From Simiduia litorea (GTDB lineage Bacteria > Pseudomonadota > Gammaproteobacteria > Pseudomonadales > Cellvibrionaceae): 64,000 nucleotides of DNA. The position numbers and the translations under genes are program-made. The stretch lies in NCBI RefSeq assembly GCF_042853465.1, contig NZ_AP031497.1, positions 3,720,001 to 3,784,000 of the forward strand, in the 5' to 3' direction. Positions 1-7,296 of the stretch are shown piece by piece; the stretch's first letter is position 1, and every line of letters starts with the position of its first letter. A model generated the notes under the pieces. That model searched no databases. It was given only the letters and a program-made list of their open reading frames with translations, and was not told where the DNA came from.

Positions 1-472
1 CGCTCGACTCTGCATCTGCTTCTATTTGCGCCAAAGCCGCTATATCACGCAACGCTTCAGCCGCGTCAGCGGAAAACGTTTGGTTGCCCTTAATGCCGCC
101 GCCACCAAAACCATGCAAGAAGCTACTGCACCAACCGGCCAGCGATTGCACGCGCATGTCGAGTTCGATGTGATCACTCGGCAGCAGCAAATCCAAACTG
201 AAACCGTCACCTTTTAACTCCGCTCTAGTCGCGCTCAACAACGCATCCAACGCCTCGGTGATTAACGGGTCGAGGTTTTCCACATCCATTAATTGCTTGG
301 CGAGTTCATACCATTGAGGATGCTCGAGCGCTGCGCCAGCGCTGAGGCGCCCGCACACCACACCTTGTAAATCGGTAGGGCTAGCAAGTGAATTACATTG
401 CAGCAATAAATCGGCGAAATCGTCAAAATCGGGTAAGGCCGGACTATTTTTGGACGGGTCTTGAGGGCTCAT
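1..472 (-). CDS. ygfB: YgfB/UPF0149 family protein, partial (C-terminus outside window)
   Basis: The reverse strand is open from an ATG at 472 to the window edge, giving about 157 residues beginning MSPQDPSKNSPALPDFDD. The LHGFGGGG and VVCGRLSAG stretches and the acidic helical N-terminus match the UPF0149 (YgfB) family, small cytoplasmic proteins of roughly 180-200 residues, so only the last few dozen residues are missing. In E. coli ygfB lies divergent to zapA-ssrS-fau and upstream of pepP-ubiH; the same divergent arrangement is seen here, which supports the call. Family function is not firmly settled; a regulatory role is reported in Pseudomonas. The gene is incomplete only because of the window edge. 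Confidence 0.9.
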   Translation of the reverse strand, partial: MSPQDPSKNSPALPDFDDFADLLLQCNSLASPTDLQGVVCGRLSAGAALEHPQWYELAKQLMDVENLDPLITEALDALLSATRAELKGDGFSLDLLLPSDHIELDMRVQSLAGWCSSFLHGFGGGGIKGNQTFSADAAEALRDIAALAQIEADAESS

Positions 473-633
473 GGATGCTTCCTAATACTCACTGGCGCCA
501 ATGCTATCACGATTGCCCACTAGGCTTTATTGACGACGCACAAAGCGGCGATCTAATTTGCAACTTTTTAACTAAAAACTTGTTTGTTTACCGCAACCTA
601 GCTCACATCAACTAGAATTTACTTCAACAATGA

Positions 634-662
634 TTGACCCTCGCCTATCCCGTGCATATAGT
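634..662 (+). promoter_or_regulatory. Sigma-70 promoter for the ZapB-like/zapA/6S region
   Basis: TTGACC (634-639) and TATAGT (657-662) are separated by exactly 17 bases, a near-consensus sigma-70 promoter. It ends about 38 bases before the ATG at 701. This is sequence reading only; no start site was mapped. Confidence 0.6.
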
Positions 663-700
663 GGTCGATTATTACACTGCCCAAACTGCAAGAGTTACTC

Positions 701-910
701 ATGGCCGCAACACAGTTAGCCCAATTAGAAGCCAAGCTAAATCAGCTCATCGAGCTGTGCCAACGCTTAGATCGGGAAAATGCAGGGCTTAAAGCCCGTG
801 AAGCCACTTGGCAACAAGAAAAGCTCCGACTGGTCGAAAAAAATGAATTGGCTCGCACGCGGGTAGAAGCCATGATCAAGCGCTTGAAAAGTTTGGAAGC
901 TGAGGGCTAA
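701..910 (+). CDS. TIGR02449-type ZapB-like coiled-coil protein
   Basis: A 69-residue, almost entirely coiled-coil protein (LEAKLNQLIELCQRLDRENAGL) with charged heptads and no membrane segment. It matches the small family annotated TIGR02449, often described as ZapB-like, found directly upstream of zapA in pseudomonads and relatives. By analogy it may help cross-link the FtsZ ring at midcell through ZapA, but that role is inferred from position and fold. The stop codon lies three bases before the zapA ATG, so the two genes are almost certainly co-transcribed and translationally coupled. A strong promoter lies just upstream at 634-662. Confidence 0.85.
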   Translation: MAATQLAQLEAKLNQLIELCQRLDRENAGLKAREATWQQEKLRLVEKNELARTRVEAMIKRLKSLEAEG

Positions 911-913
911 GCC

Positions 914-1210
914 ATGAGTAAACCATCCGGCAACGCCGTGCTTGTACGCATTTTAGACCGAGAGTATCAGGTAGCCTGCCCGCCCGAAGAGCGCGCAGCC
1001 TTGCAGGATGCCGCTAAACAGCTCGATGAGCGCATGCGCGATATACGCGCCTCAGGGCATGTTATTGGCTTGGAGCGCATTGCAGTCATGGCGGCACTGA
1101 ACCTGAGTCACGAGCTGATTCAATCCAGTAAGTCAGGCGCTGCGAATGCAACCCCCGATTTAACCCCGCTGCTAAGCCGGCTCGATAAAACCTTAGCGCA
1201 ATTCGAATAA
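914..1210 (+). CDS. zapA: Cell division protein ZapA
   Basis: 98 residues with the ZapA pattern: an N-terminal beta strand segment (VLVRILDREYQVACPPEERAAL), then a long helix with LDERMRDIR and the motif LERIAVMAALNLSHEL. ZapA binds FtsZ and bundles protofilaments at the division site, acting as a tetramer through the C-terminal helix. Length is normal for the family. It follows the ZapB-like gene by three bases, with its Shine-Dalgarno GAGGG inside that gene's end, and is followed by the 6S RNA and fau, the usual gammaproteobacterial order. Confidence 0.95.
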   Translation: MSKPSGNAVLVRILDREYQVACPPEERAALQDAAKQLDERMRDIRASGHVIGLERIAVMAALNLSHELIQSSKSGAANATPDLTPLLSRLDKTLAQFE

Positions 1211-1247
1211 ATTCTATTTCTAACGCTGGTTTTTACGTTAAACTTCA

Positions 1248-1425
1248 CACCTCCCTGAGATGTTCGTTTGTTCGGTAAGTCCTCGAGCCGATAAATTTGC
1301 AACCGGCGGAGTCTTGCTGGTGTTGGTGTGCACGTCCGCGCGTCGGAAAGCCTAATGCGCCACAGATTCCGCCACCTTGAACCGTCGGGTTCAAGGCCGA
1401 ACCGGCTACGGCATTCTCGGGGTCC
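1248..1425 (+). ncRNA. ssrS: 6S RNA (SsrS)
   Basis: Between zapA and fau. The 5' end carries CTCCCTGAGATGTTCG and the 3' end GCATTCTCGGGGTCC, which pair as the closing stem, and the hallmark CCTTGAACCGTCGGGTTCAAGG hairpin sits near the 3' side. The middle holds the CCTCGAGCCGATA segment typical of gammaproteobacterial 6S. 6S RNA mimics an open promoter and sequesters sigma-70 RNA polymerase in stationary phase. The exact ends are estimated by analogy with E. coli and could be off by several bases. The downstream fau gene is often co-transcribed. Confidence 0.93.
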
Positions 1426-1509
1426 TAATCATGCGTTGTTTATTAATTTCGCAACCTATTAAGATAGGTCTCACACGGGTTTGGCCAAGATAGGCAGAGC
1501 GACTCTCCT

Positions 1510-2115
1510 ATGATTAATAACCAAACCACCCCCAGCGATCGAAAAAAACAGCTGCGCCAACAATTGCGCCAGTTAAGACGCTCACTTACCCCTGCTCAAC
1601 AAAAACGCGCCGCAGCCTGTCTCGCTCAACACATCAGCCAGCACCTTTGGTTTCGGCAAGCCAAACACATCGCCTTTTATCTACCCAGCGATGGCGAAAT
1701 AGACCCAGCCCCCCTGTTAGCGTTAGCGCTCGCCTTGGGGAAAAAATGTTACCTGCCAGTGGTCCTACCCAGCGGAAAACTTCAATTTCGCACCATCAAA
1801 GCCGGTACCCGACTCACGTTAAACAAATACCACATTGTCGAACCAGCCCTAGGTGCGCGCGCTAGGCCCGCCTGGCTACTAGACCTCATCCTGTTACCGT
1901 TGGTGGGTTTCGATCTTCGCGGTAACAGACTCGGTATGGGTGGCGGCTACTACGACCGCACACTCGCGACGGTGCAAGGCCGGCCCAAGCCCTGTCGGCG
2001 CCGCATCGGCCTAGCCCATCAATGCCAGCAGGTAACCGCCCTGCACGGCGACAGTTGGGATATTCCACTCGCCGCCATTGCAACCGACAAAGCCCTCCGT
2101 TTAATCGGCAACTGA
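1510..2115 (+). CDS. fau: 5-formyltetrahydrofolate cyclo-ligase
   Basis: 201 residues. The basic N-terminal helix (RKKQLRQQLRQLRRSL, about 11-25) and the signature GMGGGYYDR (142-150) identify the 5-FCL/MTHFS family (YgfA), which converts 5-formyl-THF to 5,10-methenyl-THF using ATP and thereby recycles folate in the cytoplasm. FYLPSDGEID near 57-65 is the substrate/ATP-loop region. It follows the 6S RNA, as in E. coli, where it is called fau or ygfA and is linked to persister formation. Length is normal and no key motif is missing. Confidence 0.95.
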   Translation: MINNQTTPSDRKKQLRQQLRQLRRSLTPAQQKRAAACLAQHISQHLWFRQAKHIAFYLPSDGEIDPAPLLALALALGKKCYLPVVLPSGKLQFRTIKAGTRLTLNKYHIVEPALGARARPAWLLDLILLPLVGFDLRGNRLGMGGGYYDRTLATVQGRPKPCRRRIGLAHQCQQVTALHGDSWDIPLAAIATDKALRLIGN

Positions 2116-2216
2116 GCTAGGCCGTGCCTATACTGACAGTCGGCGCATTAAGTTATCGCGCTTGAAGCCGATATAACTTAGACCCGCTATTACCCCATTT
2201 TGCGAGAGGGAGCCCC

Positions 2217-3860
2217 ATGAGCTGGTTTCAAAACCTGTCATTCCGATGGAAAATTAGTCTACCGGTCATCTTACTGTTAATTTTATTGGTGCTCGTTAGC
2301 TTCAACGGCGTGGTCATTCAAAACACCCTTGCCGATGATACCAAGCAGCTCAGCCATAATTACATCTCCGCACTCGACTTACTGCTCCAATCGGATAGGG
2401 ACATGTATCAAGCGCAAGCCGCTGAACGCGCCCTGATTTTCTTAGATGCAAGCCACAGCGGCTACAACGATTTACGCGATGCCTTCGAGGAGAATCAAGA
2501 ACAAGCGCTAGAGCGGGCGCTGCGAGCAGCTAGCCTGTCGCCAGCCATAGCCAACATAGCGCCGCCAGAAAAAATCAATTCCTTACATACCGATTGGGTG
2601 GATTCCGCCAGCGCCAATTTAAGACAGCGAGCGCTAACCGAAGCCGGAGACGCAACCATTTTACGCGCCAGCTTTGGCGATACGGCGAATAGATTTAGCG
2701 AACTCAGGTCGCTGCTCGATAGCGCAGGTGAAGCCCATCAAAAAGCCATTGACGCCTTCGTAATGCAGGCCGATGCGGATGTCGCCAACGCACAAATTCG
2801 CACCAATATTTTAGTTGTCGGCGGCGGCATCGTTGGCCTAGCCATTCTGATTATTCTGCCGCCGCTGCTGACTCAGGCGCTCGTGCAAATTAATGCCACT
2901 ATGGCCGACATAGCCGATGGCGACGGCGACCTTACCAGTAGAACCCGCCTCACCAGCCGCGATGAACTGGGCAGCCTTTCGCGCAGCTTTAATCGCTTTA
3001 TGGACAAATTACAGCACACCATCGGCACGGCCAAAGCGGATGCCGCGAAAGCGTTTACCGCCGCCAATGAAATGAGCGAATTAGGCGAAGCCAATCGGGT
3101 GGCCATGTCGGCGCAAAACAATGCCATTCGCGCGGTGGTAAGTGCCGTTGGCGAACTGTCCAAAACCGTCGCCGAGATTGCAGAAAACACTAACATGACG
3201 GCCGATCAGGCAAGAACAGCCAATGAGCTGACGGCCAAAGGCTCGAGCATCGTCAACACCACCAAGGAGCAGATCGCAACGCTGGCCAAGCAGGTTGACG
3301 CCACGTCCACCCTGATCAGCACCGTGCAGCAACAAGCCAGTGACGCCAACTCTGTGCTGGACGTGATCAGGGGTATTGCCGAACAAACCAACCTGCTAGC
3401 CCTGAACGCTGCCATTGAAGCCGCTCGCGCGGGCGAGCAAGGGCGAGGCTTTGCAGTAGTAGCCGATGAGGTGCGCACCCTAGCCAGCAAAACCCAAGAT
3501 TCAACACAGCATATTCAGCAAATGCTAGGGGCGCTGCAAAATGGCGTGACCAGTGCGGTTAACGCCATGCAAACGGCATCCAAGGACGCCCTATCTACCG
3601 TGGACTCGGCGCGCGATGCCAATCAAGCTCTCGACGCCATCGACAACGCGGTAGAGAAAATCACCCAAATGTCGATTCAAATTGCCACGGCGGCAGAAGA
3701 ACAAAGCGCTGTAATTAACGAGGTAAACGACAATATGGGCAGCATCGACACCCAATCGATGGAAACCACCGGACGCATTGGCCAAGCAGCCAGCGCCAGT
3801 AGAGGCCTTAACGAGCTGACCACCAATTTACAGAAGTTGCTTGCAGGGTTTAAATGCTAG
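2217..3860 (+). CDS. Methyl-accepting chemotaxis protein
   Basis: 547 residues. A first membrane helix (about 13-33) is followed by a helical periplasmic sensor of about 160 residues, a second membrane helix (about 195-216), a HAMP domain (about 217-270) and a cytoplasmic signalling coiled coil. The hairpin tip IAEQTNLLALNAAIEAARAG falls at about 384-403, the diagnostic CheA/CheW-contact sequence. The periplasmic module looks like a four-helix bundle rather than dCache; its ligand cannot be read from sequence. There is no C-terminal CheR pentapeptide (it ends AGFKC). It stands alone, transcribed from its own upstream region, and a strong terminator follows it. Confidence 0.95.
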   Translation: MSWFQNLSFRWKISLPVILLLILLVLVSFNGVVIQNTLADDTKQLSHNYISALDLLLQSDRDMYQAQAAERALIFLDASHSGYNDLRDAFEENQEQALERALRAASLSPAIANIAPPEKINSLHTDWVDSASANLRQRALTEAGDATILRASFGDTANRFSELRSLLDSAGEAHQKAIDAFVMQADADVANAQIRTNILVVGGGIVGLAILIILPPLLTQALVQINATMADIADGDGDLTSRTRLTSRDELGSLSRSFNRFMDKLQHTIGTAKADAAKAFTAANEMSELGEANRVAMSAQNNAIRAVVSAVGELSKTVAEIAENTNMTADQARTANELTAKGSSIVNTTKEQIATLAKQVDATSTLISTVQQQASDANSVLDVIRGIAEQTNLLALNAAIEAARAGEQGRGFAVVADEVRTLASKTQDSTQHIQQMLGALQNGVTSAVNAMQTASKDALSTVDSARDANQALDAIDNAVEKITQMSIQIATAAEEQSAVINEVNDNMGSIDTQSMETTGRIGQAASASRGLNELTTNLQKLLAGFKC

Positions 3861-3885
3861 TACCAGCCCATTAACTGGCGCTCAC

Positions 3886-3921
3886 AAAAAAGGCGACCCA
3901 ATTGATTGAGTCGCCTTTTTT
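3886..3921. terminator. Rho-independent terminator, bidirectional
   Basis: A-tract, AGGCGAC, 12-base loop, GTCGCCT, T-tract. It ends the chemoreceptor gene on the plus strand and the small membrane peptide gene on the minus strand. Confidence 0.9.
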
Positions 3922-3979
3922 GTACATCTATTTTTTCTACACCTTTACCACACCAGCTTATGCGGCTGGGGTGCTATCC

Positions 3980-4117
3980 TTAGCGAGTCGCAACACCTTG
4001 CATAAGCGCGGTGGGCGTCTCTGGCTCTTGCTCAAACAAACTGCTGTTGGTGAGACCGGTAACCAATACCCCGAGGGCAAACACTAATGCGGTGATTGTC
4101 AGCACGTCGGCTTTCAT
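3980..4117 (-). CDS. Small single-pass membrane peptide (45 aa), unrecognised
   Basis: An ATG at 4117 preceded by AAAGGTG (a good Shine-Dalgarno, 5 bases away) opens 45 codons ending in TAA at 3980. The peptide starts MKADVLTITALVFALGVLVT, a hydrophobic segment of about 18 residues that would form one membrane helix or an uncleaved signal anchor. An acidic, proline-containing tail (EQEPETPTALMQG) follows. A bidirectional terminator lies 58 bases downstream and a possible CRP site about 180 bases upstream, so it has the layout of a free-standing gene. I do not recognise the family. The coding claim rests on the ribosome site, the coherent hydrophobic profile and the terminator. Confidence 0.65.
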   Translation of the reverse strand: MKADVLTITALVFALGVLVTGLTNSSLFEQEPETPTALMQGVATR

Positions 4118-4294
4118 GACATCACCTTTCTATTTAATAGTTAACACTGTTAGCACAAAGTAAACTGACCATAAAACGGTCAGAGGTCGTCTTTATACCG
4201 TAAACATCTAAAAACCCCAAGACCTTACTGCAAGATCTGTGAATTTTTATACTACACCGAGCGTTTCTCACACTAAAGTAGGAAACCATTCAAG

Positions 4295-4310
4295 TGTGAA
4301 CGGCATCACA
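4295..4310. promoter_or_regulatory. Perfect CRP/Vfr-type palindrome (TGTGA-N6-TCACA)
   Basis: TGTGAACGGCATCACA has both consensus half-sites and the correct 6-base spacer. It lies between the ilvA stop and the small peptide gene. On the minus strand a TAGTAT (4254-4249) lies about 51 bases away, close to class I CRP spacing. This is inference from sequence only. Confidence 0.45.
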
Positions 4311-4326
4311 GGTTAGTTAGTCCTCA

Positions 4327-5853
4327 CTAAAGTCCATTCGAACCAAGAAAAAACGTGTAAGCGGGATTTTGCGTTTCATCCCAATAGGGATATCCCAGCT
4401 CATCTAAAAAGCCTTTCATGGCCGAGAACTCCGCCGGCGGGATTTCCATGCCGACCAGCACACGCCCGTAGGCGGCGCCGTGGTTGCGGTAGTGAAACAA
4501 GGTAATATTCCAGCGCCCAGCGACTTTAGTGAGAAAGTTATATAAGGCACCAGGGCGCTCGGGGAATTCAAAACGCAGTACTCGCTCGTGCTCCACGTGC
4601 GGCGCCTTGCCGCCAACCATATGACGAATATGCAATTTAGCCATTTCGTTATCGGTCATATCGGCCACGGGGTAACCCAGTTTACTGAGATCTTCCACTA
4701 GATCCAGACGGTCCTGAGGGTCGGTGCTCACGGCGACACCAACAAAAATTCGAGCCGCACTTTTATCGCCATAGCGGTAATTAAATTCAGTGATATTGCG
4801 CTTACCGATGGCTTTGCAGAATTGTTTGTAGGCGCCAGGCTTTTCGGGAATCGTTACCGCTAAGATCGCCTCGCGCTTTTCACCAATCTCGGTGCGCTCG
4901 GATATGTAGCGTAGACGGTCAAAATTGGTATTCGCGCCGCTGACGATGGCCACTAAAGTATTGTCTTTTAACCCTTGCTCGGCCACATACTTCTTCATCC
5001 CCGCCAGCGCTAAGGCGCCTGCCGGTTCTGCAATTGAGCGTGTATCTTCAAAAATATCTTTGATCGCCGCGCAAATTTCATCGGTACTAACCGTCATGCA
5101 GCTATCCACTGTTTTGCGCAGCACCCTGAACGGCTCCTTACCGATTTGCGCCACGGCCACGCCATCGGCAAACAGCCCCACCTGAGGTAGCACCACGCGC
5201 TTGCCTTTTTCCATGGCGGCTTTAAGGCAGGCCGCGTCCTCCGGTTCCACCGCAATTATTTTAATATCGGGGCGAACATATTTTATGTAAGCGGCCACCC
5301 CTGCACACAAGCCGCCCCCCCCCACGGGTAGAAATATAGCGTCGATGGGCCCAGTGCACTGGCGCAAAACCTCAAGGCCAATGGTGCCCTGCCCGGCAAT
5401 AACATCCGGATCATCATAGGGCGGCACATAGGTCATGCCCTTTTCGTGCACTAACTTTTGAGCAAAAGCCGACGCCTCGTCGAAGGCATCGCCATGCAAC
5501 ACCACTTTCGCACCGCGCGCGCGAACAGCATCGACCTTAATCGCCGGCGTGGTGCGCGGCATCACGATAGTGGCCTTAATACCCATTTTCTGGGCGCCCA
5601 ACGCCAGGCCCTGCGCGTGATTGCCAGCGGAGGCCGCCACCACGCCCGCATCTCGTTCAGCCTGAGATAGCTGTAACAGCTTGTTGTAAGCGCCACGAAT
5701 CTTGAAAGAAAACACAGGTTGCAGGTCTTCGCGCTTGAGCAGTACACGATTTCCCAGCCGGGTACTCATCGCACGCGCATCATCGAGTGGAGTTTCGACG
5801 GCCACATCGTAGATTCGTGCATTCAATATGCGTTTTATATAGGTTTCGGGCAT
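4327..5853 (-). CDS. ilvA: Threonine ammonia-lyase, biosynthetic (IlvA)
   Basis: 508 residues. An N-terminal PLP fold-type II catalytic domain (about 1-320) contains the Schiff-base lysine K51 in FSFKIRGAYNK and the PLP phosphate loop GGGGLCAG. Two C-terminal ACT-like regulatory domains follow (about 330-410 and 425-500: REAILAVTIPEKPGAYKQF and LRFEFPERPGALYNFL). The enzyme deaminates threonine to 2-oxobutanoate, the first committed step of isoleucine synthesis, and in the long biosynthetic form is inhibited by isoleucine and activated by valine. The length and duplicated ACT region match the E. coli-type enzyme rather than the short catabolic one. It is divergent from rpiA, as in many pseudomonads. 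Confidence 0.97.
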   Translation of the reverse strand: MPETYIKRILNARIYDVAVETPLDDARAMSTRLGNRVLLKREDLQPVFSFKIRGAYNKLLQLSQAERDAGVVAASAGNHAQGLALGAQKMGIKATIVMPRTTPAIKVDAVRARGAKVVLHGDAFDEASAFAQKLVHEKGMTYVPPYDDPDVIAGQGTIGLEVLRQCTGPIDAIFLPVGGGGLCAGVAAYIKYVRPDIKIIAVEPEDAACLKAAMEKGKRVVLPQVGLFADGVAVAQIGKEPFRVLRKTVDSCMTVSTDEICAAIKDIFEDTRSIAEPAGALALAGMKKYVAEQGLKDNTLVAIVSGANTNFDRLRYISERTEIGEKREAILAVTIPEKPGAYKQFCKAIGKRNITEFNYRYGDKSAARIFVGVAVSTDPQDRLDLVEDLSKLGYPVADMTDNEMAKLHIRHMVGGKAPHVEHERVLRFEFPERPGALYNFLTKVAGRWNITLFHYRNHGAAYGRVLVGMEIPPAEFSAMKGFLDELGYPYWDETQNPAYTFFLGSNGL

Positions 5854-5998
5854 GGTAAAAAGTCAATCTCGGAAATATTTGGCGTTTTTTGAGGAAGCCA
5901 CGCAATAAAATCTGGCCATGCGCCATGGTAAACAATTTCGGAGGCGCCATCACCCCTTAAGCGCGTTATAATCAGCCCATTCGACATGGGAAGCCCGT

Positions 5999-6688
5999 AT
6001 GAACCAAGATCAACTAAAACAAGCCGTGGCGCGAGCCGCGGTGGAATACATCAAACCCAAACTTGAACGCAACAGCATTGTCGGCGTCGGCACAGGCTCT
6101 ACCGCTAACTATTTCATCGATTATTTAGCCGAGATTAAGGGCTTCTTCGATGGCGCAGTTGCCAGCTCAGAGGCCTCGGCCGAACGCCTGCGCCAACAGG
6201 GCATTCCCGTTTACGACCTCAATGCAGTTGATGATATTTGTGTCTACGTAGATGGCGCAGATGAAGCCAACCCACAACTGCACCTCATAAAAGGCGGTGG
6301 CGCCGCCTTAACTCGGGAAAAAATCGTCGCCTCCGTAGCCGATGAATTCGTTTGCATCGCCGACGGCTCCAAATGGGTGGAAACCCTAGGCGCCTTCCCG
6401 CTACCCGTTGAAGTGATTCCCATGTCGCGCTCACACGTTGCGCGGGAGCTGGTAAAACTGGGCGGCGACCCTGTTTATCGCAAAGGTGTGGTTACCGATA
6501 ATGGCAATGAAATTTTGGACGTGCACAATCTGCACATTGCCGACGCATTAAGCGTCGAGCTTGCCATCAACCAGATTGTTGGGGTGGTCACTAACGGTTT
6601 GTTTGCGCATCGCCCAGCCGATGTTTTATTACTCGGCACCGAGTCTGGCGTTGAAACCCATCGCGCCCTTGTCGAGTCGGGTATATAG
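5999..6688 (+). CDS. rpiA: Ribose-5-phosphate isomerase A
   Basis: 229 residues. GVGTGSTANYFID (29-41) binds phosphate. D85-G-A-D88, K98 and E107 (in KGGGAALTREK) correspond, with a constant offset of four, to E. coli D81, D84, K94 and the catalytic E103. The enzyme interconverts ribose-5-phosphate and ribulose-5-phosphate in the pentose phosphate pathway. A GGGAAG ribosome site precedes the ATG. It is divergent from ilvA with about 145 bases between, which must hold both promoters. Confidence 0.97.
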   Translation: MNQDQLKQAVARAAVEYIKPKLERNSIVGVGTGSTANYFIDYLAEIKGFFDGAVASSEASAERLRQQGIPVYDLNAVDDICVYVDGADEANPQLHLIKGGGAALTREKIVASVADEFVCIADGSKWVETLGAFPLPVEVIPMSRSHVARELVKLGGDPVYRKGVVTDNGNEILDVHNLHIADALSVELAINQIVGVVTNGLFAHRPADVLLLGTESGVETHRALVESGI

Positions 6689-6821
6689 ACGATAGAGCTG
6701 GATATTAAAGTTGCCACGCGATGCGAGAAACCCGTAAAACACGACTTGCATCTCACCGCAAAGGCTTAAAATCTAGCAAACTTAACCGATCAAACGCATA
6801 GCTCCAGCTAAAAGGTTACCT

Positions 6822-7250
6822 ATGAAAAAAGTTGCGCGCCTCATCGCCCTTGCTCTGGCAATAAACCTCACCGCTTGCGGGTATTTTTTATACCCAGAGC
6901 GCGTCGGCCAAAACTCTGGCGAGGTTGACCCAACAGTTGTCATTCTCGATGCCGCCGGCTTGCTGTTCGGCATTTTACCCGGGGTTGTCGCCTTCGCTGT
7001 CGACATCACCACCGGCGCCATTTATTTGCCACCCGGTGGTACCTCAGCGGTCGAAAAGCACACCAAAAAACTAAGTCAACTCGATTTAGAACCGAGCGAC
7101 AAAAACGTGTCATCCGAACAGCGTGAGCGCATTGCCAAAGAACTAAGCGCACTGACGCATAGATCCGTCGCACCGCAAGATTTAGTCTTCTATCAAAGCC
7201 AACCGGCTAACGTTGTTCTGGCGCAAGCGAACCTAAGCGCGCAACTTTAA
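6822..7250 (+). CDS. Small lipoprotein with conserved hydrophobic core
   Basis: 142 residues. A lipoprotein signal (MKKVARLIALALAINLTAC, lipobox LTAC-G, Cys19) is followed by GYFLYPERVGQ and a hydrophobic stretch with LLFGILPGVVAFAVD and TTGAIYLPPGG. Proteins with the YPERRGQ...IDP...DAIGLLF...PGVIAFAVD pattern are widespread small gammaproteobacterial lipoproteins of unknown function, sometimes mislabelled polyribonucleotide nucleotidyltransferase. A clear AAAGG ribosome site precedes the ATG. It follows rpiA by about 130 bases and converges on the ABC transporter gene. Confidence 0.8.
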   Translation: MKKVARLIALALAINLTACGYFLYPERVGQNSGEVDPTVVILDAAGLLFGILPGVVAFAVDITTGAIYLPPGGTSAVEKHTKKLSQLDLEPSDKNVSSEQRERIAKELSALTHRSVAPQDLVFYQSQPANVVLAQANLSAQL

Positions 7251-7263
7251 CCACCTTCATCGG

Positions 7264-7295
7264 CGTCAAGAGCCCAATTACCTGGGCTTTTGACG
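7264..7295. terminator. Hairpin between convergent genes
   Basis: CGTCAAGAGCCCA and TGGGCTTTTGACG pair over 13 positions with one G-U pair and a 6-base loop. There is no good T-tract, but it sits exactly between the lipoprotein stop and the ABC transporter stop. It is either a weak terminator or an mRNA 3'-end stabiliser. Confidence 0.6.
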
Positions 7296-7296
7296 G

